The position numbers were made by a program, and so were the translations under genes. A model generated the notes under the pieces. The model saw only the letters and a list, made by a program, of their open reading frames with translations. It ran no database searches and was not told the DNA's origin. DNA of 64,000 bases from Odontocerum albicorne (Eukaryota; Arthropoda; Insecta; Trichoptera; Odontoceridae): the NCBI GenBank assembly GCA_949825065.1, contig OX463849.1, forward strand, positions 3,658,001 through 3,722,000, written 5' to 3'. Below are positions 54,165-64,000 of the stretch, piece by piece (within the stretch, counting starts at the first letter, position 1; every line of letters begins with the position of its first letter).

Positions 54165-54345
54165 AAAGGACAATTTATATAGCGCCGTTTGCATAGCAAA
54201 CTCACTGCAAGTGCACCCTAATTTGGAACGCGAACCCAATGCTATTCACAGATAATAAATATCACGTAATAAATATATATTAATTAAGTGTAAGGATAGG
54301 AAGGTATTGGTTGCTTATTTTATAAGAGTAGCGCTGAAGCAAAGA
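54165..54345 (-). mobile_element. SINE-B fragment
   Basis: aaaggacaatttatatagcg, ccgtttgcatagcaaactca, tttggaacgcgaacccaatg: the inverted 3' half of SINE-B. Confidence 0.65.
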
Positions 54346-54479
54346 TTGCCTTTTGGCAATTTCAGTTCACCACACTTCCACTCAAATTTGCACTATAAAT
54401 TTGTTTTTTTTTAAGTTTTTCTTCATTCATCGTTTTACGTGCCCAAACCGTTGACATGATTGGAACCCTTTAGTGAATT

Positions 54480-54928
54480 TGAAATAAAAATTATCCACAG
54501 TTTGTTAATAACAAATAATGTCGTTATACTTGGTACCAAAGAGAAAAAAAAATCGTAAAATGGCGGCTATCTTAAATTTTTTTAACCCTTTTTCAAATTT
54601 TTAAAAATAGTTCTAAACTTTTCAAGGTAGGGACGATATGAAAAATATTATCAAAGTTATATATCAAGTTTGAAGGTAATCGGTTGAATAAAACTTGAGA
54701 TTTTATGTCGACCAGGCCGAAAAAAGTAGTTTTGAGAAAAACGCGTTTAAAGTTTTGTGATTATTGTTAGTCATACCGGTGCGGCGTAATTGCTGCCGCA
54801 ATTACGCCGCAATTTTAAAGGGCTATACTAATATTCTTAAAGGGCTAAACTTTAAGAATATGTAAAAAAACAAAAAAAAAAACATTTTTTCAAATTTCTC
54901 GAATGGAATAACCCCTTAATTCATTCGT
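54480..54928. mobile_element. Non-coding DNA element N, copy 2 (partial, inverted)
   Basis: gattttatgtcgaccaggcc, gaaaaaagtagttttgagaa and aacgcgtttaaagttttg mirror the element at 50.06-50.76 kb. The right end tctcgaatggaataacccct matches its terminus. A small inverted duplication (gcggcgtaattgctgccgca, attacgccgc) lies at 54781-54812. Confidence 0.65.
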
Positions 54929-55347
54929 TCTACATGCCTGTATCATCTTAGAGTGTTCTTCTTCATATTACTGAATACATCACTTTATTCCATATTCTGT
55001 AACACATTGTCAACGCATTTATTCTTCGCACTGTACACATTTATAAAATATACATTCGGCTTAGATAATAAATTGCATAATACAAAAATAGTTGAAGCGA
55101 AAGAGGAGTTGTTGGTCATTGTTATTATGATAATAGTTGTATACCATATGCCACCTTTGCGTGACCATGTGGGTATTTCTCATTCAAAGGTGGAGGTCAC
55201 ACAAGTAAAAGGTCCTTATTGAACGCACCGCTCCTTCAATTGATATTTATTTCTTTAAAAAATATGTGTTTAGTATTGATTAAATTGACTTTGATAACTG
55301 TTCATAAATTAACATTTATTCAGTATCAATCTATTTTTCCTACTTCA
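54929..55347. other. Weak RTE-like sequence, otherwise nothing
   Basis: 54930-55040 contains decayed phrases (cattcgttctacatgcctgt, tattccatattctgtaacac) of the RTE relic family on the minus strand. The remainder is unrecognised. Confidence 0.4.
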
Positions 55348-55351
55348 TTAA

Positions 55352-55996
55352 CCTTTCCCCCTTCCGGTGCTAAAAAAAATCCGTGCGTTCCGGTGCTTTG
55401 TATTCAATACACATGTAAAAATGAGCGATTTAAAATCGGAAAAATAAGAATATTCATAGCAAATCGCTTAAATTAATTAAATTTCAAGTCAAAAGTAATA
55501 ATTGAAATTTAATTGCTGAAAACATGAAAAAACATCGGCCGACGTTCAAAAAACGGATGCAGAAACCACCTTGTGTGGATGCCCGCGAGCTACTGAGACG
55601 GGACTCGGAACACTAACACCTTGTATGTTATACCTCGAAGGTAGAAACAACTGCGAATTGAGATTCTATTTCTTGCGTTCCCATATACCGAAGTAGAGTG
55701 AGAGTGAGACGTGAATAGTGTCGCTTCCTCATTCATAGTGGTTTTTAGAATGAATAACCTACGTCCCACACTGGCACACGTTTGATTGTATTGGTGAATT
55801 TATTCCCGATTTTCACAAAATATCTCTGATGTGGCCGATAAGTGCTAATTATTATTAATATTATTTTTTTCATTCAATGCGTAAATGTATCACAGAAGAA
55901 TACCTAAAATCTGAACCCAGTATTTATTATATTTATAGAGATATTAAAGTGTTTAGAAGCAATGTGTACTAGTTACACATCACAGGACAGGGAGGG
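55352..55996. mobile_element. piggyBac-type MITE, copy 3
   Basis: TTAA at 55348-55351 and 55997-56000; termini cctttcccccttccggtgc and, inverted, ccctccctgtcctgtgatg. It carries about 50 extra bp (gagacgggactcggaacact) near 55590-55660 relative to copy 1. Confidence 0.87.
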
Positions 55997-56000
55997 TTAA

Positions 56001-56499
56001 AGTAACTTTTATTGCTTAGAACGGTATTATTTGAAAATATTTTTGAGTAATGATTAATTTAAAAAATGTTAGTCTGTTTCATTCAAAGCCTCGTTATTCG
56101 TTCAATTTATCGTATTTTCAAATTAATTTAATAGTTTCAAATGTTCGTAATGTACATTTATACATCCTTTATAATAAGGAGATCATGCCTGACGTGGTTA
56201 CATTACGAAGCAGAAACAAAAAAATATGTGTCATGATATCTTTTATCTCTGCCTACATCAATAAAGATATGGCACGATGGTGATAATAATGATAATATAC
56301 ATTTGTTATCAACACTTTTGCTCGTTTTACTTCAAGGGCTGTACTTTTAGAAATTTATTTAGTTATAAATCCTTTTTTCTTTTCTTTACAAAAATAAACT
56401 GAAAATAAACACCACTTACAGATGATTACATTGAAATAAAAATGAGTATGTAACATAATGCATTTAAGAGGAAGGGGAAGCAAATAATACGAGTATATC
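56001..56499. other. No gene seen
   Basis: Non-coding DNA with an octamer at 56488-56495. Confidence 0.4.
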
Positions 56500-56825
56500 A
56501 GGGGAATGGTATTTTAAAAGATGGAAATGTAAAATGTCAAAGAAATCGAAGGAGTTGTATGGAAAGGTGTATGAATGTAGACATCACGATCACAAAGAAA
56601 ATCGTCTTGTTAAGTCTCTTGTCTTCGTAATATTTATTTGCGGCACGGAGACGTGGACTCTGATAGTAAGCGAGATACATGTTAAAAGTCAGAGAAATCG
56701 AAGGAGTTGTATGATAAGGTGAGTCCATGTCGAGGAGGTGAAAGATTCGTGACGCGCTATGAAAGTCTGGTACTCTGTCGTCTCTGCTTACCCCGACAGG
56801 GAAATGACGTGATGGTATGTATGTA
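56500..56825 (+). pseudogene. RTE-like LINE relic with 3' terminus
   Basis: Decayed blocks gtctcttgtcttcgtaatat and ttgcggcacggagacgtgga (an L---YG-ETW remnant), then gtcgtctctgcttaccccga and cagggaaatgacgtgatggt and atgtatgtatg. The terminus is well preserved and serves as the reference end of this family. Confidence 0.65.
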
Positions 56826-56974
56826 TGAGTATAAAGCCAATATTTATCCCGACCACGTTCTTTGATATGTCCGAATTACCAATTTGGATATGCTGAAAAG
56901 TACCATACGAATAATTTAGGCATAATATTTAGTTTCGATTAATTATTTTGTGTACATCGTTAAGTATGGTAAAT

Positions 56975-57012
56975 CTGGCGGGCTTGCTGCTATACAGCAA
57001 TTTCTTCCAATG
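56975..57012 (-). mobile_element. SINE-A/LINE-J tail scrap
   Basis: ctggcgggcttgctgctata and cagcaatttcttccaatga: inverted tail fragment. Confidence 0.5.
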
Positions 57013-57035
57013 AAATTAATAAATAAGTATTATTC

Positions 57036-57286
57036 ATAGTTAAAGCGTTAACACTGTGGAGGTTTAAATATATGTTGTTTATAGTTAAGGCATTAACGTT
57101 GTGGAGGTTTAAAGACATTGTAATTTATTTTTATCAAACACTGTTTATTCCACTTTTTTGTAACGGTATAACCCTACCGGTTTCAAGGCTTTCACTTCAT
57201 CTTCAGGGGAAAGCCTTGAAACCGGTAGGGTTATACCGTCACAAAAAAGTGGAATGAACAGTGTTTGATAAAAATAAATTACAAGG
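57036..57286. repeat. FB repeat, palindromic pair
   Basis: Left arm 57077-57206 on the minus strand (with an extra partial outer arm from 57036) and right arm 57207-57286 on the plus strand. The centre is ttcatcttcaggggaaagcc. The arms pair for about 75 bp with very few mismatches. Confidence 0.9.
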
Positions 57287-57407
57287 TTTAAATATATTGT
57301 AATTTGTTTAGTAAAACACTGTTTATTCAACTTAACGCCTTATCAGTCTCAATGTTTTCATCATGAGGAGAGGACAAACAATCATCTGGTTTGTGCTCCC
57401 CTATTAA
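57287..57407. repeat. Second FB palindrome, part before the nested MITE
   Basis: Left arm on the minus strand (attgtaatttgtttagtaaa, acactgtttattcaac, atcagtctcaatgttttc), then the start of a right arm (ctggtttgtgctcccctatt). It is cut by the TTAA MITE and continues at 57966. Confidence 0.82.
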
Positions 57408-57965
57408 CCCTTCCTTCCCTGTGATGTGGAACTAGTACACATTGCTTCTAAAAACTTAAATGTATCTATAAATATAATAAATACTGGGTTCAGATTTTAG
57501 GTATTCCTCCTTAATATTGTACATTTACGCATTGAATGAAAAAAATAATATTAATAATAATTAGCACTTATCGGCCACATCAAAGATATTTTGTGAAAAT
57601 CGGGAATAAATTCACCAATACAATAAAACGTGTGCCAGTGTGTAACGTAGGTATATTCATTCTAAAAAAAACCGCTATGAGCGAGGAAGCGACGCTATTC
57701 ACGTCTCACTCTCACTCTACTTCGGTATATGGGAACGTAAGAAATAGAATCTCAGTTCGCTCGCTTCTCTCGCTTCTTTCGCTTCTCTCGCTTCAGTAGC
57801 TCTCGGGCATCCATTTGAGGTGGTTTCTCGCGGCAATTAAAATTCAATTAATATCACTTTTGATTTCAAATTTCATTAATTTAAACGATTGGCTATGAAT
57901 ATTACATGTGTATTGAATATACAGCACCGGAACGCGCTGATTTTTTTAGCAAAGGAAGGGAAAGG
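57408..57965. mobile_element. piggyBac-type MITE, copy 4, nested in an FB repeat
   Basis: TTAA at 57404-57407 and 57966-57969; inverted orientation relative to copy 1. Termini cccttccttccctgtgatgt and, inverted, cctttcccttcctttgc. FB sequence lies immediately outside both ends. Confidence 0.9.
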
Positions 57966-58040
57966 TTAATGAGGTGAAACTGGTAGGGTTATATCGATAT
58001 ATTAAGCGGAATAAACAGTGCTTTACTAAACTTTTTATAA
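57966..58040 (+). repeat. Second FB palindrome, part after the nested MITE
   Basis: tgaggtgaaactggtagggt, tatatcgatat and gcggaataaacagtgcttta complete the FB right arm begun at 57388. Confidence 0.85.
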
Positions 58041-58599
58041 TAAATAATCACCTTAAATTTGATATAATCGTAGCTTTCTTCTATAAAGCTTCAATTGAAG
58101 ATTGTATAACTCGAATTATTTAGCAAAGCTTTTTTTTAGTATTACAGCCAAAATTGGCATTGCTCCCCTGATCCTGTTTTGATTCAGTGTCGCTATACAC
58201 AGTGTGCAAGAATCCAGTTTCTTCGAATTGTAAAACCTGAAAGTGCCTTTGTATTGTTTGTGATTTATGGGAGACGTATGGAAGGTGGAATATATTGTAA
58301 AGAAAGGAATTAAAAGATGTGTTTTGAGCTACACACAAATGTGTGGGATAAAAAAGAGAAGAAATTCATATGGTGCGAGCCAAATGACGCCATAAATTTT
58401 ACGTAATAAGGAATATATCATTTTTATGCACTGCGGCAGTGCAAAGGTTAACAGTCATTTAATATTTTTTTCATAAAAGCGCAATGCCTTTTTTTTTACC
58501 GAAAACACATTTGCAACAGATTAGAATGTTCTGTTTTTATAATACATGTACACCATAGCACCATTTGTCTGTTGGTGTTTGCAGAGAGGACAGAACTCT
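58041..58599. other. No gene seen
   Basis: Non-coding DNA. Confidence 0.4.
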
Positions 58600-59165
58600 A
58601 AAATTTCATACCATGACACATTTTTCCCCCTTCTGTTTCACTTCTTATAACATTTCATTCGCTTGCTAAAAAACATTTTCTCGGTTGTCCTCTACCACGA
58701 CTCCTACTTATAGTTACATTATAAATTTGCTTAGTTACACTTCGTCAGTCATTCGTTAAAAATGTTCAAACCACCTCAACGTGCTTTTTTTCATTCTACT
58801 CAACATATCAGGGTTAAGCTCATATTCATCCTTAATTACATTTCTAATTCTGTCATACATCGATACTTCACATATTCTTCTCAGTGCATACATTCTCCCC
58901 ATATATTTTCTTTCATTATGCATTTGCTTAGACAGGTTTCGTTATTCATTCGTTCAAAATGTCCAAACCACCTCAACGTGCCCTTTTCCCCCTACTTTAC
59001 ACATCAATTATTAGCTCAAATTCATCCTTCATAATTACATTTCTTATTTCGTCTTACATCGACACTACGTAGTCTTCTCAATGCATGCAATGCCTCTGTA
59101 TTAACTCTCGTATTTTAATTTATATCCAATATTCACGTTTCTCTTCTGTACATCTATGTCAGCAT
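58600..59165 (-). pseudogene. RTE-like LINE relic with internal duplication
   Basis: Inverted, decayed C-terminal text. The block cattcgttaaaaatgttcaa, accacctcaacgtgc (58752-58785) recurs at 58946-58980, so part of the copy is duplicated at about 195 bp. No open frame is usable. Confidence 0.55.
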
Positions 59166-59742
59166 TTTAATTTTTTTTATTTCAAAAATAAAAATATATG
59201 TATTCATTAAATATGTACTGGAACATGAAAAATACAATAAAACTTTTTTTTTTGTTTTTATATTGCATATTTATATTAAAAAAAAAGAGTAAGGTTCATA
59301 TGTGAATCACTGCGCATTTGTAAGTTAATTATATGATATAAATGAAGTTATGTATTTAACTTCACTTATTTTACACATATGTACTAAAGAATAAAAGAAA
59401 AAAAATAAGATTACCTTGATCAACAATAATAAAGTAATTTGATTTCAAACTGGGACAAATCACAAAAGTCATCTACGCGCAGCAAGTCTAACTTCAACTG
59501 CCAAATTGACCGGTAAAACAGTTTTCTATTAAACTTATGTGGTTTTAAAGCATGGAGATTATTGTATCACATTTGTAACAGTGCATGAGTTGTTGTTTAT
59601 ACCACTCAACACAAAAATATTTAGAAAAACTTTGGTTAATTCATATGTGCATCATTGCGTACTGTAGGGTTTACTCTCTTCTTTTAATTTATATCCAATA
59701 TTCACGTTTCTCTTCTGTACATCTATGTCAGCATTTTTATTA
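59106..59742. repeat. Direct repeat of about 65 bp, 566 bp apart
   Basis: tttaatttatatccaatatt, cacgtttctcttctgtacat, ctatgtcagcatttt occurs at about 59114-59170 and 59680-59736. The sequence between them includes other, weaker repeats (ttcatatgtg near 59297 and 59641). Confidence 0.8.
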
Positions 59743-60764
59743 TTTAAATAAAACTTAAGTTAATTTGTATACCATATATTTAACTCCACTGTTTAGATCA
59801 TCTCAGTTTTGATCGATTTATAATACAAAATAAATTGAATCATTTCCCAGTAATTATATAATACAACGCCAAATTTAATAGCACCTTTTCGTGAGCAGAT
59901 TCTTTTCGAGAGCATTCAAACATAGGTTAAGTTAAAAAAATCTTATATAGGTTAAATTCAAGATGGACACCATTGGTTAAATTGATAGAAAAACAGTTAT
60001 AATAATCTTAAATGCTAGAACCTAAAATGTTACTAGTGCATAAATTATATTATCCAATTTTAGAATTTATTGATTTGTGTGTACTCGTACATATTTATGA
60101 TATTACATTTTTTTCCTAAGGATTTCAGTAAATACAAAAATATTTTTTTTTAACAAGGTTAGTGATTAAATGCTTATGTACAACTTGAATATTTTAGATT
60201 AGACAATCTTGCTGAAGGATACTAGGATGGATTTCTAGTTATAAAGCTATTTTGAATATACTAACATATTGTAGTTTTTGAAAATCATTCAATAATTGAT
60301 TTAATACTCGTATCTTTGTAGACAAGGATGTTTGTGTTACATTTGGATTCTCTAATGTGACCAAAAAAAAAATACAAGTATTTTTTTAATTAAATTTAGG
60401 CGTATTTTAACGTTAGCGTAAAGAAATTTCTAAAATTTTAAGTAATGCAATTTACATATCATAACGTCGTTACCTTTGCGGTATATGCAGAGATAACAGA
60501 ACCCTAATCCAAGCACAGAACTTTCACCTCTCTCAGATTTATAAATCTTGTCATGCACAATCTTCTATTATCCATACTTCTGATATCCCAAGGGCTGTTT
60601 TAAGGATAGCCAGTATAATTTATTTTATTTGCTGATGCAACAGAAAATTTTCATTCAATGATTCATAAGTATGGAATTAAAATAAAATACAGATGATGAA
60701 TAAATGCATAGTGTATTGGAGAATTTAAACAAATCAATAAATTCAAACAGTTCATTGTGACTCC
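59743..60764. other. No gene seen
   Basis: AT-rich DNA with octamers at 60082-60089 and 60305-60312. Confidence 0.4.
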
Positions 60765-60880
60765 AACGCTTTTGCTTTCCCGGTTTGGCGCCATTTTTAT
60801 TCGTTTATATCAGACAAGCAATCAAAAGGCGTGACAGTTAACTTATTCATAATATGGCAACATTCTTTGGCGCTTATTTT
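60765..60880. repeat. Short GC-richer repeat, copy 1
   Basis: cggtttggcgccatttttat and ataatatggcaacattcttt plus ggcgctta resemble 62.41-62.53 kb. Function unknown. Confidence 0.5.
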
Positions 60881-61345
60881 ATATTCTGAAATGTGGCACA
60901 CCTGTTTCCACGATAAAAATGTAATAACTACATTTTTCAACATAATAATCGATCTTTGATCAAATATTAAACTAATACTTCAGGAAATATTCTTGTGTTA
61001 TTTCACTATCGTGCTAAATTTCAGGTTCACGTGTTTATTTTTCCTATCTCAAGGCGTTCTTTAGGCGGACTGACATTGGTTTGTAACTATTATAATGCTT
61101 AGATCTAACTAGTATTATATTTTAATGAAAGTGTGTACTTTATTACTTCTAAAGGAAGCTTTTGATTATACGTGGTATCAAATAACTTCTTTTCATCGTT
61201 AATAAAACGATCTCTAACGTTAATTTGATAAATTACTTTAACTCGGAGTTTTAGGTTCGATTTCCAATAATATCTAAAATGAAAAATTATAAAAAGAGGT
61301 TCCAGTTTGATAAAAGAGTTTGTCATGTAAAAAACTTACGTGACC
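60881..61345. other. No gene seen
   Basis: Non-coding DNA. The 73-aa minus-strand frame at 61105-61326 has no motif. Confidence 0.4.
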
Positions 61346-61567
61346 TATAGTTTGGAAATTCTAGGATGAGTTCTGTGACAGCTCACAAATTTGCCCCAAT
61401 ACAACCTTGTAACGATATTCAGTAATTTTAATTATTTTATCAACTTTAGTATAAGCCTCAATTCTAATAAATAGCAAGTTATTTAGGTAAATACATTTCA
61501 TAAGGTTGTATTGGGTCAAATTTGTGAGCTGTCACAGGAACCATCCTAGAATTTCCGAACTATAGTT
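61346..61567. mobile_element. MITE with ~70-bp inverted ends, interior shared with element M
   Basis: Ends ctatagtttggaaattctag and, inverted, ctatagttcggaaattctag, running into tgacagctcacaaatttgcc and ccaatacaacctt on both sides. The interior (caactttagtataagcctca, agcaagttatttaggtaaat) is that of element M at 29.74 and 49.12 kb, but the outer ends differ. Confidence 0.85.
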
Positions 61568-62394
61568 GGTAATACATTTAAAATACATCTGGTGATTTTG
61601 AGTTTGATTTCCGATGGTGCCAAACGAAAAAAAAAATAGTCCCTATCCGGTGAAATAGTGGAAACAATACTAAAAGACGCTAGAAGTTTGTGAGAATAGT
61701 TATCTCTCCATGAACAGGGTAGACAATATGTCAAAACGTGCTATAGCGAACCTCAATTTTAGTGCCTGCTTCAGTGGTTCTGATATCTTATGTTCGATTA
61801 ATAGTATCGAAGACGTTTTCTCTCGGTCATGCTCTTTAATGTTTCTAAATCACCAAGTTGGGTATGTTGAAGAGTACTTAATTAAATAAAAATCACTAAA
61901 GTTACCAAATATTTTTTTTATAAAAGAGTAAAATAATGGTTATATAATTTAAAAAGTGATTATTTTAGCACTTACTATACAACATTAAATAATTTAAAAA
62001 AATAATTTATAAATGTATTGACATAATATATAAATATTTAACATTTGCCATGTGGCAACATAATAATTTTAATACGGCAACATTTCCACACGAAGGTTGA
62101 TTTGAACTTGTATGTCTACTTGACATTTCACGTATCCACAAATACTCACGTCATCTGACCAGGCACTTACCTAAAAGTGGATTTTTGACACGGGAAACAC
62201 ATTAAAAAGCTGAGAAAATCCGTGTTAATTCTTTGAAGACTTATCACGTTTTAAGTATACGCAATGTGTGATTAGTGTCAGATTTAAAAGGTTTATCGAA
62301 ATGATAATTGAAAATATATAAGACACGTCAAAATAAATACAAATTTCACCTACGCCAAATGTTACAATATTCGTACATTACGAATTCGCAACGC
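61568..62394. other. No gene seen
   Basis: AT-rich non-coding DNA. Confidence 0.4.
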
Positions 62395-62535
62395 TCGTTA
62401 AAGTTCTACGGCATTTCCGTTGGCGGGACGCCATCTTTGTTCCGTTCTATCATTCAGCCAATCGCTGAATGTGACAATCAACTTAATAATAATATGGCAC
62501 TATTTGCGGCGCTAGGCGCACCCGCATTCTTGGTG
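62395..62535. repeat. Short GC-richer repeat, copy 2
   Basis: ccgttggcgggacgccatct, taataatatggcactatttg and cggcgctaggcgcacc parallel 60.77-60.88 kb. It could be a conserved functional element (for example promoter-like) or an unclassified transposon. Confidence 0.5.
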
Positions 62536-62679
62536 TAAATCTGATATATGAACTCGAAGTTAAACGAGAGTGTTAATGTTATGCCTAGCATATATCAGTT
62601 ATTTTGACGCCCGGATTTTTTGTATCAATTCCAAACATTTTGATTGAGTAATTAATTACATTTGAAATACTTACCTTCA

Positions 62680-62872
62680 TGCCATTCCCATTTCGGCGTA
62701 GGCAGAGATGACAAATATCTATACAAACAGCTTTAACCTTTTCACCATTCATTCTGTTTCTCATATTTCTAACTTTTCCCTTAGTGAAAATTTCTCCTAT
62801 CTACTCTCTTCAACTTTTCTCGGTCTATCTCTTACTCGCTCTTTCTCAATTTCAGACAAATATTACATCACT
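62680..62872 (-). pseudogene. RTE-like LINE relic, 3' terminus
   Basis: atgccattcccatttcggcg and taggcagagatgacaaata are the inverted family terminus, followed by decayed sequence. Confidence 0.5.
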
Positions 62873-62874
62873 GT

Positions 62875-62960
62875 TATTTGTTTTATCAAAACACTGTTTA
62901 TTCCACTTTTTGTAACGGTATAACCCTACCGGTTTCAAGGCTTTGACCTCATCATCAGGG
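62875..62960 (-). repeat. FB repeat, single arm
   Basis: tatcaaaacactgtttattc, cactttttgtaacggtataa, ccctaccggtttcaaggctt and cctcatcatcaggg: a full arm on the minus strand. Confidence 0.88.
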
Positions 62961-63640
62961 AATTTATTTATTATGTTTAATTTTTATTACCACCCTATAG
63001 GATTGATTTGAAATAATCGATTTATTAGATTAAGAAGAAATAGATCGTTAAGACCTAGTTCTCTCCGAAGGAACATTGAAGAAACATTACATAACATAGA
63101 GTACCACTAGATATAGATGACCACTTCCCTAGACAAGACCTGTGGCGAAGTGGTGTCATTCTTTAATCAAAATGTCATATATTTGTCCATAATACGTAAA
63201 CACTGTTCAAATATCCACTCTCTGAATTCACATCCATTACACATATGAGTAGCGATGTACCAAACCAGCCTATACAACGAATATGTTGAAATGAGATAAT
63301 GTAGCTCAAAGTCTATGTGTTATTATAAATCAAATGTTGTATAATTAATGTTTTTTATTTATTGAACAGATACATTCTAAAACTATAACAATAAAAATAT
63401 AAAAATTAATCTAATATTATGACAAGATTATTTGATGATTAAAGTTTTTTTGTTTGATAGGCAAATTTGGCATAAAAGTATATAACGAAAATCGCTTTGC
63501 CAGAAAAAAATATAGATGACAGCAGTAGTACCATTTAGAATTTTGAAGTAAAAGTACTTCTGGCTTATAAAGAAACGATATGTGACTTAAATTTTAACAC
63601 TAAAATATTTTTTTGGTTTTGGTGGATATGCTGGTTTGGC
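62961..63640. other. No gene seen
   Basis: AT-rich DNA; nothing recognised. Confidence 0.4.
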
Positions 63641-63644
63641 TCTA

Positions 63645-64000
63645 TGCCACTCCTCATGGTGGAGAAAGTACAAAAAAATATCTACGATATCTCTATATGA
63701 GAGAGTTCGGTGTCTATCCATGGCTTTGCCCTACTCAGTTTCTGCTGGGCATGCTCGGGTATAACTCCTCGAGCGCAAGAAGAGATCTGCGTCTCCTGGT
63801 ATACGTTGTCAAACTCGTTCGAGGAGTTGTGAGCTGTCCAGCATTACTACAAAGATTAGCGTTAAATGTTCCTAACAATTACACTAGACTGCGCCGGCAA
63901 GAACTGTTCTCAATAACATACGCAAGAACGGGTCTTCGAGCCGCTATGCCTGTTGGAAGGGTCTTAACTCTTCTGAACGGGACTGCTTCGGATATTGACA
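63645..64000 (+). pseudogene. LINE-X C-terminal end, copy 2, cut by the window edge
   Basis: Nearly identical to 20.38-20.74 kb: YLRYLYMREFGVYPWLYP, then LGYNSSSARRDLRLLV and LRRQELFSITYARTGL. The first in-frame codons are shifted because the A-run is one base shorter than in copy 1. It begins at the same ctcatggtggagaaagta as copy 1. It continues past the end of the window. Confidence 0.85.

Overview
The window is a piece of an AT-rich arthropod nuclear genome, roughly two-thirds A+T by eye and almost certainly from an insect. It is not bacterial: there are no dense ORFs or operons, one gene is interrupted by introns, and most of the DNA is transposon debris. The mix of jockey/CR1-like and RTE-like non-LTR retrotransposons, tRNA-headed SINEs, mariner, Tigger/pogo and TTAA-flanked piggyBac-type elements fits an insect. 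Lepidoptera is possible from the style of the LINE and SINE tails, but the order is a low-confidence inference. Family labels such as SINE-A, SINE-B, LINE-X and FB repeat are working names for families defined inside this window.

The only host coding sequence recognised is one large exon at 13596-15096 (+). It encodes the N-terminal low-complexity region, the F-box and the first leucine-rich repeats of an FBXL7-like F-box/LRR protein. It has a good 3' splice acceptor and 5' splice donor. The following exons are not seen, so the rest of the window is probably intron or intergenic DNA.

Layout. 1-1.2 kb: a 71-bp minisatellite grown from the 3' end of an RTE-like LINE. 1.2-6.1 kb: SINE, palindromic MITE, Tigger/pogo remnant, RTE remnant, rearranged mariner, jockey-like LINE. 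6.5-9.5 kb: tandem arrays of 79, 148 and 31 bp. 9.7-13.4 kb: TA-flanked non-autonomous transposon and RTE remnants. 13.6-15.1 kb: the FBXL7 exon. 15-34 kb: LINE tails, SINEs, a TTAA-flanked MITE, a second copy of the TA-flanked element and an 85-bp TA microsatellite. 34-39 kb: palindromic FB repeat, then a 1.5-kb 52-bp satellite with a 539-bp higher-order unit and a ~105-bp array. 39-49 kb: mariner fragment, three RTE remnants, a 107-bp array, SINEs and an AAT tract. 49-64 kb: paired DNA elements in inverted orientation, more TTAA MITEs (one nested in an FB repeat), and a second copy of LINE-X running off the end.

The most unusual signal cuts across all these regions. The octamer TACTCGTA (or its complement TACGAGTA) occurs about 31 times, where a few would be expected. 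Wherever a related copy of the same repeat is available for comparison, the octamer looks like a plain TA into which CTCG plus a second TA has been added. That is the form of an excision footprint of a TA-targeting (Tc1/mariner-type) transposon, or of a very small insertion unit. In two LINE reading frames it adds exactly an Arg-Val dipeptide inside a conserved motif.
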